Part shown: in pieces, positions 7,989 to 15,196 of the stretch
How the letters are laid out: each line of letters starts with the position of its first letter
Numbering within the stretch: position 1 is the first letter of the stretch
NCBI RefSeq assembly: GCF_001613225.1
Contig: NZ_BDBY01000124.1
Coordinates: 1-44,625, forward strand
Origin: Nocardia pseudovaccinii NBRC 100343
GTDB taxonomy: Bacteria > Actinomycetota > Actinomycetes > Mycobacteriales > Mycobacteriaceae
Direction of reading: 5' to 3'
DNA: 44,625 nt
Translations under genes and position numbers: made by a program
Notes under the pieces: generated by a model
The model's database searches: none
Told to the model about the DNA's origin: nothing
What the model saw: the letters and a program-made list of their open reading frames with translations, nothing else

Positions 7989-8673
7989 TATTGCCAATGC
8001 GCCTCTGGCGCCGAACCTTTGGGGCCACAAGGTGGCCCAGCTCAGCCGGTTGGCCACCGCAGGACTGCCCGTGCCACCGGCACTGTGTCTCCAGCCGGGA
8101 GCCGTGACCGGTCTGTGGCGAGGCAGCATCCTTGGTCATTGGCTGTCAGCGCTAACCTCCGATCGGGTCGTGCTGCGTTCGTCGACCCAAGCTGAGGACC
8201 GAGTCGATGACGCACGGGCGGGCCAAACCGTGTCACTAACGGACCTCCCACCGTCAGCCGAACACCTGATCCGGGTCATCGAACAGGAGATTGAACCAGA
8301 TCTGATCCGCTACGACGGTGGGCGCTGCTGCATCCTGCAAGAGCAAATTCCCTGTGTACTGGGTGGCGTCGCCTTCAAGACGCCGGAATCCCTTGTCGTG
8401 GAAGGCTGCTACGACACACCACTCGCGACCACGGGCGGGGAGGTGCCCCAACTACGGCTGGTTTGCCGGGATGGCATTCGCGAATGGGAGTTCATCGACC
8501 ACGATAGGGTGCAATACCAGCGCTTCGCGGTCCAGATCGAAGACCTTGCCACCCGTATCCACGCCATCATGCGGACGCCGGTGGATATGGAGTGGATGTT
8601 CGACGGCCGCAGCGTCTTCGTAGTCCAGGCGCGGCCGGTAACAGCCCCTCTGACGAGCGAGGACCAGGCGTGA
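7978..8673 (+). CDS. stand-alone PEP-synthase/PPDK N-terminal-type ATP-grasp domain
   Basis: A 231-residue protein corresponding only to the ATP-binding domain of pyruvate,phosphate dikinase, PEP synthase and rifampicin phosphotransferase. Landmarks are GHKVAQLSRLATAGLPVPPA at the start, VVLRSSTQAEDR (the family's R-S-S strand), an AGQTVS turn, CCILQEQIP, and the closing DMEWMFDGRSVFVVQARPVT, which matches the family's D-x-E-W...LLQxRP. It lacks the phosphohistidine and substrate domains, and at 231 residues is shorter than the usual 300 or more. It probably activates a carboxylate or phosphorylates a partner using ATP, with the acceptor site in another subunit, perhaps the next gene. GTG at 7978 has AAGGAG eight bases upstream. 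Confidence 0.82.
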   Translation: MIVDIANAPLAPNLWGHKVAQLSRLATAGLPVPPALCLQPGAVTGLWRGSILGHWLSALTSDRVVLRSSTQAEDRVDDARAGQTVSLTDLPPSAEHLIRVIEQEIEPDLIRYDGGRCCILQEQIPCVLGGVAFKTPESLVVEGCYDTPLATTGGEVPQLRLVCRDGIREWEFIDHDRVQYQRFAVQIEDLATRIHAIMRTPVDMEWMFDGRSVFVVQARPVTAPLTSEDQA

Positions 8674-9569
8674 CCATTACCAAAGCCCAAGCCGTCGAAC
8701 TGTTTCAGCGCTTCCACCTCGATGGGTTGCCCGCCTTCTTGCTTCGCCTGCGTGACAACGATCCGATGGAGGCTATCCGCACTCAGCTGCCGAATACCTC
8801 ACGGCTAACGCTCCGGGTCTGCGGTGGTGACGAAAACCAGAATCTGCCGCGGATCGTCGGCTGCGACCTGGGCGACGCCGAGCAATGGTTACGTGAGGCC
8901 TGTGAGGATGGCGTCAGCACGGTGGTAGTGCAGCCCTATGACGATCTGCTCTTCTCCGTGGAACTAGCGGTGACCGAACGCACCTACGTCACCGAGATGA
9001 TCCCAGGCATATGGGAATTGGACAACCAGGCCGAACCCACCACCATGATACTGACGCCCGCAGAAGAAGTCGGCGTCCGGCTGCGCGGGCCAGTGGCGGC
9101 CCAACCCGCCAAGTACTGGACGATCTCGACCGGCTACATGACGCAGCAGGCTCACATCGAAGACTGGCAGCTGAGCGAAGTTATGTGCTGGGTCGGCGAA
9201 AACGCCGGCGAACTGCAGCAGTTGCGGAAGGCGGTCGGCACCGATGCCGTAGGCATCAAACTGCACTACGCCCGCCGATATGGCCTATCGCCGCAGAACA
9301 TCCACACCAAGGGGCTGTCGATTCCGACCGACGTTCAACCGTCGGCGCTCACACACCTCCCCTTGATCACCTCCATTCAGCAGGGACCGCCCCAAACGAA
9401 AGCTGTCCGCCTGGCAGTCGGCATCGGCCGGGAGCGCTACGGGGAGTTATTGACCTTCGCGACCAAGTTGCAGACAGCAGGCGTCACGACGGTGTATGTC
9501 CGCTCCGGTCTGCTGTCCCACATGGCAATCACCCTGCGGCAGCAGGGTTTTGACGTAAGGCGATGGTGA
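8670..9569 (+). CDS. unknown protein, putative partner of the ATP-grasp subunit
   Basis: A 299-residue protein starting at GTG 8670, overlapping the preceding stop by four bases (GTGA), a sign of coupled synthesis in matched amounts. I do not recognise a family. Residues about 55-140 alternate strands and helices (STVVVQPYDDLLFSVELAVT, then TYVTEMIPGIWELD), which recalls the distal half of an ATP-grasp domain. The last 60 residues contain LAVGIGRERYGELLTFATKL and YVRSGLLSHMAITLRQQGFD. An interacting or complementary half of the truncated PEP-synthase-type domain is a reasonable guess, not a demonstrated one. Confidence 0.7.
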   Translation: MTITKAQAVELFQRFHLDGLPAFLLRLRDNDPMEAIRTQLPNTSRLTLRVCGGDENQNLPRIVGCDLGDAEQWLREACEDGVSTVVVQPYDDLLFSVELAVTERTYVTEMIPGIWELDNQAEPTTMILTPAEEVGVRLRGPVAAQPAKYWTISTGYMTQQAHIEDWQLSEVMCWVGENAGELQQLRKAVGTDAVGIKLHYARRYGLSPQNIHTKGLSIPTDVQPSALTHLPLITSIQQGPPQTKAVRLAVGIGRERYGELLTFATKLQTAGVTTVYVRSGLLSHMAITLRQQGFDVRRW

Positions 9570-10228
9570 TGTACTGGATCTCTATCGACGGTGTGGACGG
9601 CTCCGGCAAAACCACTCTCGCCCGTCAACTCCAAGCGATCGACCTCAAGCAGACCCGGATCCTGGTGCGGGACGACAAACCGGAACAGGCACTGGACAAT
9701 TCGCTGTTCGTCAGTCAGCGGCTCACCGCCCTACGCGAACTGGTCTGGGACTACGACGCCAAAGAGGCCGTCTGGGAATACGGCACCCGCTACTGGCTGC
9801 ACAGCCTCGGCAGCTGGTTCTGGCTGTACTACGAAACCGTCGTCATTCCGGCTGGCCGAGTGGCGTCATTCGTCATCACCGATGGCTGGGCGATCAAGCA
9901 CTGGGCACGATTTCGGATGCATCAATCACCAGCCATCCGCGATGCGGCTGACCGAGTTTTCCGCGAGTTGCCGTGGCCCGACCGAACCGTACTGCTGCCT
10001 CCGGGGACCGTCGCCGGAGACGCACCAACAAGGCAGCTGAAGCCCTCGGAATTCGGCGCGTTCCAATCGGGCGGTGCAACAAACTTCGATACCTACCAGC
10101 AGGCCACCTGGGTGCAGATTCGGGAGGTCGCCGAGGACATCGACGACGAACTGACCGACGTCCGCTACACGCCAGCTGGCGAGACGCCGGACGCTGCCTC
10201 CTTCCTGCGACTTACCGAGGTCAGCTGA
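9569..10228 (+). CDS. thymidylate-kinase-like P-loop kinase
   Basis: About 219 residues with an N-terminal Walker A of the nucleoside-monophosphate-kinase type, ISIDGVDGSGKTTLARQL. Charged helices follow, then ETVVIPAGRVASFVITDGWAIKHWARF, in the position of the DRY/DR motif of dTMP kinases, and a WPDRTVLL strand. The catalytic-core layout is that of dTMP kinase (Tmk) but the middle and lid are divergent, so the substrate is probably not ordinary dTMP. The start at ATG 9569 overlaps the previous stop (TGATG) and has AAGG eight bases ahead; ATG 9563 is in frame two codons earlier. Its 3' end overlaps the next start the same way (TGATG at 10226). Confidence 0.82.
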   Translation: MYWISIDGVDGSGKTTLARQLQAIDLKQTRILVRDDKPEQALDNSLFVSQRLTALRELVWDYDAKEAVWEYGTRYWLHSLGSWFWLYYETVVIPAGRVASFVITDGWAIKHWARFRMHQSPAIRDAADRVFRELPWPDRTVLLPPGTVAGDAPTRQLKPSEFGAFQSGGATNFDTYQQATWVQIREVAEDIDDELTDVRYTPAGETPDAASFLRLTEVS

Positions 10229-11262
10229 TGGTCACGCGACTTGTTCCTCCGACGCCGCCCGCGGATCACACCATGGGTGAGCAGTTGCATCGCTACGTCC
10301 TACCGAAGGTGCCGGAGTTGGATCTGAGCGACGTGCAGGCCATCAAGGTGTACGGCTCGCCGTCGCTGGCATTGCTGCTCAATGCCAAGCCGCTGGATGC
10401 GAAGCTGTTCAATTGGCGCCGACCGGAGTTCATCCGCCTCGATGGGTTCCTCCACTGCGTCGCCTCGCCCGGCCGCGACTACACCTGGCACTACGCGAAG
10501 CTGATAGCCACCGCGGGCCTTATCAGGGGTGAGCAGCGGCCGGTGCTCCTGACCAAACCCAAGCGCTACGAGATGGATTGGTTCATCGACCGCTGGCTAC
10601 CACATTCACTGCCGAATGCCGATGTGGTCGTCTTCGGCTATGTCCAGCAGCTGTTCGGCCTCGAGGCTGAGGGTGTGCCCTGGAACCGCTGCCACGGCTT
10701 CGGATGGAAGCGCATCGACGTTGCGGGGGCATCAGTACTGTTGCTCGGCTGCGAATTCAGTTACTGGGGCGATCTAGCGGGCAGTCTGACAGCCGCCATC
10801 CTTCGCCGTGGCCTCACCTCATGGGTGCTATACGTCGGCAAGTTGGGATCGCTCGATCCCAGCCTGGCCCCGAATCAGTGGCTGGCGACCGGACAGAGCT
10901 CGGTAGTCGATGGCGTGCCGTTTACCTGGCGAGGCCGACTGCAGTACGTGCGGCCGACAGGGCGGATGCTTCGGGAAATTTTTCACGTGACAGTGCCCTC
11001 GGTGATCGATGAGACCCGGGAGTGGGCAGGCGAAGCATCGCAGTCGTGCCAAGTGGTCGATCCGGAAATTGGACACATAGCACGGGCCGCCGTCAAAGCG
11101 GGCGCGTCGTTCGACTACCTGCATCTCGTGACGGATAACCTCGTCAAGGACTTCGACCAGGGACTGTACGACGAGCGCTCGAAACACGTTGCATCACAAC
11201 GGAAATCGCTAGTTATGGAAGCTGAACAAATGATACGAAGGGGTATAATTCAAACATGCTGA
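10228..11262 (+). CDS. nucleoside-phosphorylase-like protein
   Basis: A 344-residue protein, ATG at 10228 in a TGATG overlap. The family call is an inference from short motifs. VLYVGKLGSLDPSLAPNQWL resembles the GxxGxLxPxLxxGD strand of purine nucleoside phosphorylases; VVDPEIGHIARAAVKAG resembles their VDMExxxxA substrate-contact helix; and FDYLHLVTDNL resembles the following V-x-S-D-N strand. The phosphorylase superfamily cleaves or forms N-glycosidic bonds of nucleosides. The first 120 residues do not match anything I know. Beside a nucleotide-type kinase and a HIT protein, a base-exchange or nucleoside-cleavage role fits. The 3' end is unusually AT-rich compared with the rest. Confidence 0.6.
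   Translation: MVTRLVPPTPPADHTMGEQLHRYVLPKVPELDLSDVQAIKVYGSPSLALLLNAKPLDAKLFNWRRPEFIRLDGFLHCVASPGRDYTWHYAKLIATAGLIRGEQRPVLLTKPKRYEMDWFIDRWLPHSLPNADVVVFGYVQQLFGLEAEGVPWNRCHGFGWKRIDVAGASVLLLGCEFSYWGDLAGSLTAAILRRGLTSWVLYVGKLGSLDPSLAPNQWLATGQSSVVDGVPFTWRGRLQYVRPTGRMLREIFHVTVPSVIDETREWAGEASQSCQVVDPEIGHIARAAVKAGASFDYLHLVTDNLVKDFDQGLYDERSKHVASQRKSLVMEAEQMIRRGIIQTC
11244..11249 (+). promoter_or_regulatory. perfect -10 box, possible internal leaderless promoter
   Basis: TATAAT occurs inside the AT-rich end of the phosphorylase-like gene, and the ATG of the DUF2797 gene begins seven bases after the hexamer. In actinobacteria that spacing would place the transcription start at or next to the A of the ATG, giving a leaderless mRNA. 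The nearest purine-rich stretch (GAAGGGG, from about 11237) is too far from the ATG to be an obvious ribosome site. No clear -35 box is visible. Confidence 0.45.
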
Positions 11263-12167
11263 GGGGACCATTTTTGTATTGCGGCTTGAGCTGGCGTGAA
11301 GATGGCCAATGGTTCCATGAAGCCATTTCACCCGACGGCACAATTGAATACTGGCCGGGTCAAAACAAGCGACTGGCATTTCGAGTAACCGATGAAAGTC
11401 GCTACTGCTTAGGCTATTTCACCTTCGCCAATAGGATCGGCACCAGGCAGCCATGCGCAGAGCGGGCCATGGCGAAGACCAGCAAGCAATGCGACCGCTG
11501 TCGCTTTCTCGAAGGCTTCTCAACCGTCCACCAACACCAGGGCTCCATCGACGGATTGCCCGCGCAAATTCGGGATTACATCACCCAACCGCACCTGCTC
11601 TACATCGCCTGTTTCGGAACTGGGCAGTGCAAGGTGGGAACCGCAGCGCTGTCCCGGAAAAACTCTCGTCTGCATGAACAGGGGGCCATCCTCGCGCGGG
11701 TCGTTGCCAGCTCGCCGGATGGCCTCCATGTCCGCCACCTCGAACGGATCGTGTCCGCAGCCGGATTCAAGCAGGCGATGACCAGCAGCGCCAAAACGAA
11801 CGCCCTCACCGGCACGCCGGATAGATGGTCAACCCTCGAAGGCTCACTCGCTACCGCAGCAGCCAAGGCCATCGAAAGCCTGCCTCCCGACACCAAGATC
11901 CTGTACGACACCTGGACTGGTGGTGAGTGGTTCTACAATAAGTTGCTGGATTACGGCCGATTCCTAGAGGCTGCGCCATCATTCGGCGGCGCCGGCGAGT
12001 ATGTCATCGACGGTGTCGACGCCCTTGGGCACACCATCCTGTGCCATGACGGCGACGGATCGCCAGAACTGGTGGTAGTCAACGACTCCAAGTTCGTCGG
12101 CCACCTGGTCGAACTGGACGACACCATCGAAAACAAACCAAGTTCGGCTCAGACCAGCCTGTTCTGA
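11256..12167 (+). CDS. DUF2797 family protein
   Basis: A 303-residue protein that fits the DUF2797 outline. It has a cysteine cluster around residues 67-82 (PCAERA...CDRCRFLEG), a nearby TVHQH, then HLLYIACFGTGQCKVGTAAL and RLHEQGAILARVVA, and RHLERIVSAAG. The cluster suggests a structural metal. The YIACFG...KVGTA...R...QGA arrangement resembles a GIY-YIG-like core, which is my inference. The function of DUF2797 is not established as far as I know. It overlaps the phosphorylase-like gene by seven bases but also carries its own TATAAT box, so it may be made both with the operon and alone. Confidence 0.8.
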   Translation: MLRGPFLYCGLSWREDGQWFHEAISPDGTIEYWPGQNKRLAFRVTDESRYCLGYFTFANRIGTRQPCAERAMAKTSKQCDRCRFLEGFSTVHQHQGSIDGLPAQIRDYITQPHLLYIACFGTGQCKVGTAALSRKNSRLHEQGAILARVVASSPDGLHVRHLERIVSAAGFKQAMTSSAKTNALTGTPDRWSTLEGSLATAAAKAIESLPPDTKILYDTWTGGEWFYNKLLDYGRFLEAAPSFGGAGEYVIDGVDALGHTILCHDGDGSPELVVVNDSKFVGHLVELDDTIENKPSSAQTSLF

Positions 12168-12189
12168 CCTTCTTTCATAGGAGTAACCA

Positions 12190-12858
12190 GTGAGCGCACT
12201 GGCGGATATCTGCACCTTCTGCTGCGAGGTGAGCGGCGGGACCAGCTCCAATCTGTTCTACGACCTTGGCATCTCCCAGGAAGGCAGCCGCGACTACATC
12301 CTCGATGAGACAGCGCATTTCGTCGTATTTCCCTGCATCGGCGCACTGGTGCCCGAATACGTGCTGATCGTCAGCAAGCGGCACACGCTATCGGCAGGCT
12401 GGTTCAATGGCGAGGAGCGAACTGACCTCCAACAGCTGACCGAGCGCTGGACCGGTCGGCTTGGAGGCAATGTAGTGCTGTTCGAGCACGGCAGCTACGA
12501 CTTCCGAGACAAAGGCGGCGCCTGCTACGACCACGCCCACATCCACCTCATCTCCACCGATGCCCAACCAGAGTCGTTCGTTAGATCTGTGGCCGAGGAC
12601 GTCGCACTGCACTCTTGTGACGACTGGTTGGGCGCGGCCGTCGACAGCGTTCAGCGCGAGGAGCGGTCGTACCTCGCGATGAGCATCGACGGGTGCGACT
12701 ACATCGGCAACTCACGGCAGGCACGGTCACAATTCTTCCGGCAGCACCTTGCTGCATGGCTGGGCGCTGAACCAGGTGGGTGGGATTGGTTGGTATATCC
12801 GGAGATTGGGCGGGTACAGGGGATGATCGGACGGCATGGGCAGACCTCGGTGACCTGA
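12190..12858 (+). CDS. HIT-domain protein (nucleotide hydrolase/transferase)
   Basis: A 222-residue protein with the histidine-triad signature HAHIHLI preceded by CYD, at about residues 118-124, and an N-terminal ICTFCCE pair that may bind zinc as in many HIT/GalT proteins. HIT enzymes act on nucleoside phosphates or phosphoramidates through a covalent histidine-nucleotide intermediate. The C-terminal 80 residues extend beyond a simple HINT domain (WDWLVYPEIGRVQGM), suggesting a specialised substrate pocket. GTG at 12190 has AGGAG at 12179-12183. It is the last gene of the operon, followed by a strong terminator. Confidence 0.87.
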   Translation: MSALADICTFCCEVSGGTSSNLFYDLGISQEGSRDYILDETAHFVVFPCIGALVPEYVLIVSKRHTLSAGWFNGEERTDLQQLTERWTGRLGGNVVLFEHGSYDFRDKGGACYDHAHIHLISTDAQPESFVRSVAEDVALHSCDDWLGAAVDSVQREERSYLAMSIDGCDYIGNSRQARSQFFRQHLAAWLGAEPGGWDWLVYPEIGRVQGMIGRHGQTSVT

Positions 12859-12932
12859 CGAGGGGACGGCTCGATAGAGTGATGGCGGTAATGAGCTGAG
12901 CGACCAGCGAAGCAAACCGATACCCCCGATTG

Positions 12933-12958
12933 AGCCCCGGCCCTGATGGTCCGGGGCT
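12933..12958 (+). terminator. rho-independent-type terminator of the operon
   Basis: AGCCCCGG (12933-12940) and CCGGGGCT (12951-12958) form a perfect eight-base-pair GC-rich stem around a ten-base loop, followed by a T-containing tail (TGATTGGTCTT). It stands 75 bases after the HIT gene stop and is the natural 3' end of the nine-gene transcript. The T-run is weak, as usual in actinobacteria. Confidence 0.7.
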
Positions 12959-13428
12959 TGATTGGTCTTGGGCATTGATCTCCCGTCCCTGGACGCCTTC
13001 CGCCAATGCGCACGTCGGGCTGACTATCAAATCTCCTTGCCTACCAGGTGACGCTGCAGTTCTATGCCGGAACTGGTATACACCCTCAGAGATACGGAAT
13101 AATTTCACGCAGTGCATTTCTTCCAGGAAGTCGATACTCCGTCGTCCTTCGTGTTTTGTCCTGACCTGCGGCGAGGAATTTTGAGTGGCGGACCGAGTGC
13201 TGGTCAAGGTTGCTGGGGAGCCCTGGGATCGGGTGACTTCGCCATTGGATCTTGCTCGATTTCGCGGACTCTGAGGATCGGAGACGGTGAAGGTGGTTCC
13301 GCTCTAGCAGCTGTGGGGACGGTGCGCCGACCGGCCGAATGGCGAACGGATACGCCCCTCCCAGTGGTGAACCGCGGCGCGCCCGATACAGCCGTGACAG
13401 CGGTTTTGACGTTGTGAAACCCGCAACG
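12959..13428. other. spacer without recognised genes
   Basis: Several short open frames cross this stretch on both strands but none has a ribosome site, recognisable motif or coherent composition. It may contain the promoter and an in-frame upstream extension of the following gene (frame open from 13339). Confidence 0.45.
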
Positions 13429-14055
13429 ATGTCGCCTAGTGCAACGAATTCGGTTGACGTTGGCTTCAGCATCGACAACGATGCGGTCATGTCGAATACG
13501 ACCACGACAGAAAACTGGTCGCCAGCGGATTCACCTGTGGCCATCGCGGTATCGGAAGCGTATTGGTGGCAGAGCACCATCATGCTCGAAATTCGCCGTC
13601 TTCGAGACGATCCGGATCGCCGGGTGCGGGTCAGCTCCCACCAGATCGACGCGCGGCAGCTGGTGTTTGCCCTTCGTCAGTTGATTACCGCAGCGACGCT
13701 GATGGAAGACGTGGCCGCGGAGTGCGGCGCCGCGCGGGTGGTTACGGGCATGGCTGGCGCAATCCAGCGGTTCAAGGATGCGCTGCCGGGTGTCAAGGAC
13801 ATGCGCGACGGGCTGATGCACTTCGAGAACTGGTCACGCGGCACTGGCCGTGGTCCTCAGGCAAAGCGGGCGAGGGCCAAAGAGTTGCGGGAGATTGCCA
13901 GGGACTATTGGTTATTTGCGTTCGATCGTGAGGCCGACACCCTGTCGATGGGACCGTACGGCTTCAGCGGGGCAGCCGCCGAGCAGGCAGCTCGTGACCT
14001 GTACGGGATGATCTACGAGGCCGGACGGGTCCTGGATACCCCAGCGGGACCGTAG
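13429..14055 (+). CDS. unknown protein with HEPN-like RX4H motif
   Basis: About 208 residues; the start is uncertain (ATG 13429 chosen, 13339 and 13489 also in frame, none with a clear ribosome site). The product is helical: SSHQIDARQLVFALRQLITA, a second helix AGAIQRFKDALP, then VKDMRDGLMHFENW. The last contains R-D-G-L-M-H, the R-x4-H spacing typical of HEPN-fold ribonucleases and toxin-like proteins. A basic helix follows (KRARAKELREIARDYW). HEPN assignment is inference from this motif plus the all-helical pattern. No partner antitoxin is next to it; a transposon begins within about 200 bases downstream. Confidence 0.65.
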   Translation: MSPSATNSVDVGFSIDNDAVMSNTTTTENWSPADSPVAIAVSEAYWWQSTIMLEIRRLRDDPDRRVRVSSHQIDARQLVFALRQLITAATLMEDVAAECGAARVVTGMAGAIQRFKDALPGVKDMRDGLMHFENWSRGTGRGPQAKRARAKELREIARDYWLFAFDREADTLSMGPYGFSGAAAEQAARDLYGMIYEAGRVLDTPAGP

Positions 14056-14230
14056 GTGCCATAGGGGAACCAGATTTGCCACGTTCGGTCCGCGCAGCGA
14101 CACGGACGTTGCCTACGTCAGCATGATCGACTTCCTCGCCAGGTCGCGGAAAGCCCTGGTCTCGAAGTCTCCAGATGGGTTGCCGGACAAGATGATTAAT
14201 GTTCGCTTCGACGGCTGGGTGAGGTGTTGG

Positions 14231-14279
14231 CCGTCGCTGAGTTTGCGGATGTTGGCGTCATCGGCGGTGCCGATGACGC
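14231..14279. repeat. left-end repeats of the transposon
   Basis: CCGTCGCTGAGTTTGCGGAT(G) at 14231-14251 matches 19 of 21 bases of the reverse complement of 17465-17485. It is followed by a perfect palindrome GCGTCATCGGC / GGT / GCCGATGACGC at 14255-14279, a version of which also occurs at the right end. Confidence 0.7.
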
Positions 14280-14290
14280 GGAGATGGGAA

Positions 14291-14320
14291 CGGCCTCGCT
14301 CGGAAGGGTGAGCGAGGCCG
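14291..14320 (-). terminator. hairpin after the transposon ATPase gene
   Basis: CGGCCTCGCTC (14291-14301) and GAGCGAGGCCG (14310-14320) form a perfect 11-base-pair stem with an eight-base loop. Read on the minus strand it lies 60 bases after the ATPase stop codon, so it could end transcription of the transposition genes. It lacks a T-run. Confidence 0.5.
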
Positions 14321-14380
14321 TGGTCGGTGTGGTGACGGTGTAGGCCGTCGACCTGGTGGTGGCGCCGATGCCGATGTTGG

Positions 14381-15196
14381 TCAGTCGTTGCCGGTTTCGG
14401 TGATGGCGATGCGGGCGGATTTCTCGTCGACGATGGCGTTGCCCGCGGCGAAGGCCGCGGTGAGAGCGTGGACGGCGAGGTTGTTGACCGCGCGTGGGTG
14501 ACCGCGAGAAGCGTTGTGGATCAAGCCGATTGCGTCGTCTGAGAACAGGGTGTCCTGGCGGCCGGCGAGGCGGCAGTGGTGGCGGATGTAGTCGGCGGTG
14601 TCCTCGGGCTGCATGCCAGTGAGGGTGTAGCGCACCGAGATTCGCTGGTCCAGCGCCGCCAGGACGCCGAGGCGGAGGCGTTGGCGCAGGGTGGGCTGGC
14701 CGATGAGCAGTGCTGCGAAGGGGCTGGTGGAGTCCATGTCGTGGTTGGTGAGCATCCGGATCGCTTCGAGCTGATGGTTGTCCAGCAGATGTGCTTCGTC
14801 GATGGCGACCACGGGCAGTCTCCCTCTTTCTGCTGCTTCGCCGGCGAGGGCGTCGGCGGCCTGCGGGGCCAGCATCGCGGTGTGGTAGGCGGGCTGATGC
14901 CCGAGGGAGGCGACGATGTGATGCAGCATGCCGCGGACCCCGATCGACGGGTTGGGCAGATAGATCACGATGTGGCGGGAGGAGTCCAGGCTGGCGGTAG
15001 CAGCGCGGACGGCGACGGTTTTGCCGGCGCCGACCTCGCCGGTGATGACACCGATCGCGCGTTGGTCGACGCACCAGGTGATGCGGGCGACGGCCTCGCC
15101 GTGACCGGGGTGGCGGTGCAGCATGCCCGTCGCGAGGTCGCGGCCGAAGGGCATTCGGGTGAACCCGTAATGTGATTGCAGACGTTGAATACTCAC
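14381..15196 (-). CDS. ExeA/TnsC-like AAA ATPase of the transposon
   Basis: A 271-residue ATPase with Walker A GEVGAGKT at residues 53-60, Walker B VVAIDEAH at about 129-136, a sensor-like LLIGQPTLRQRL, and the ISVRYTLTGMQPEDTADYI lid region. This is the ExeA/TnsC/MuB type that partners DDE transposases and directs or licenses target DNA. The GTG start overlaps the transposase stop by four bases (GTGA), giving coupled production. The C-terminal domain (GHPRAVNNLAVHAL) is the usual AAA lid. Confidence 0.9.
   Translation of the reverse strand: MSIQRLQSHYGFTRMPFGRDLATGMLHRHPGHGEAVARITWCVDQRAIGVITGEVGAGKTVAVRAATASLDSSRHIVIYLPNPSIGVRGMLHHIVASLGHQPAYHTAMLAPQAADALAGEAAERGRLPVVAIDEAHLLDNHQLEAIRMLTNHDMDSTSPFAALLIGQPTLRQRLRLGVLAALDQRISVRYTLTGMQPEDTADYIRHHCRLAGRQDTLFSDDAIGLIHNASRGHPRAVNNLAVHALTAAFAAGNAIVDEKSARIAITETGND

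Noticed and set aside
14123..14311. Small plus-strand ORF (MIDFLARSRKALVSKSP...)
   Set aside because: Possible truncated gene at the transposon edge, but it has no ribosome site, runs into the end repeats and matches nothing I recognise.
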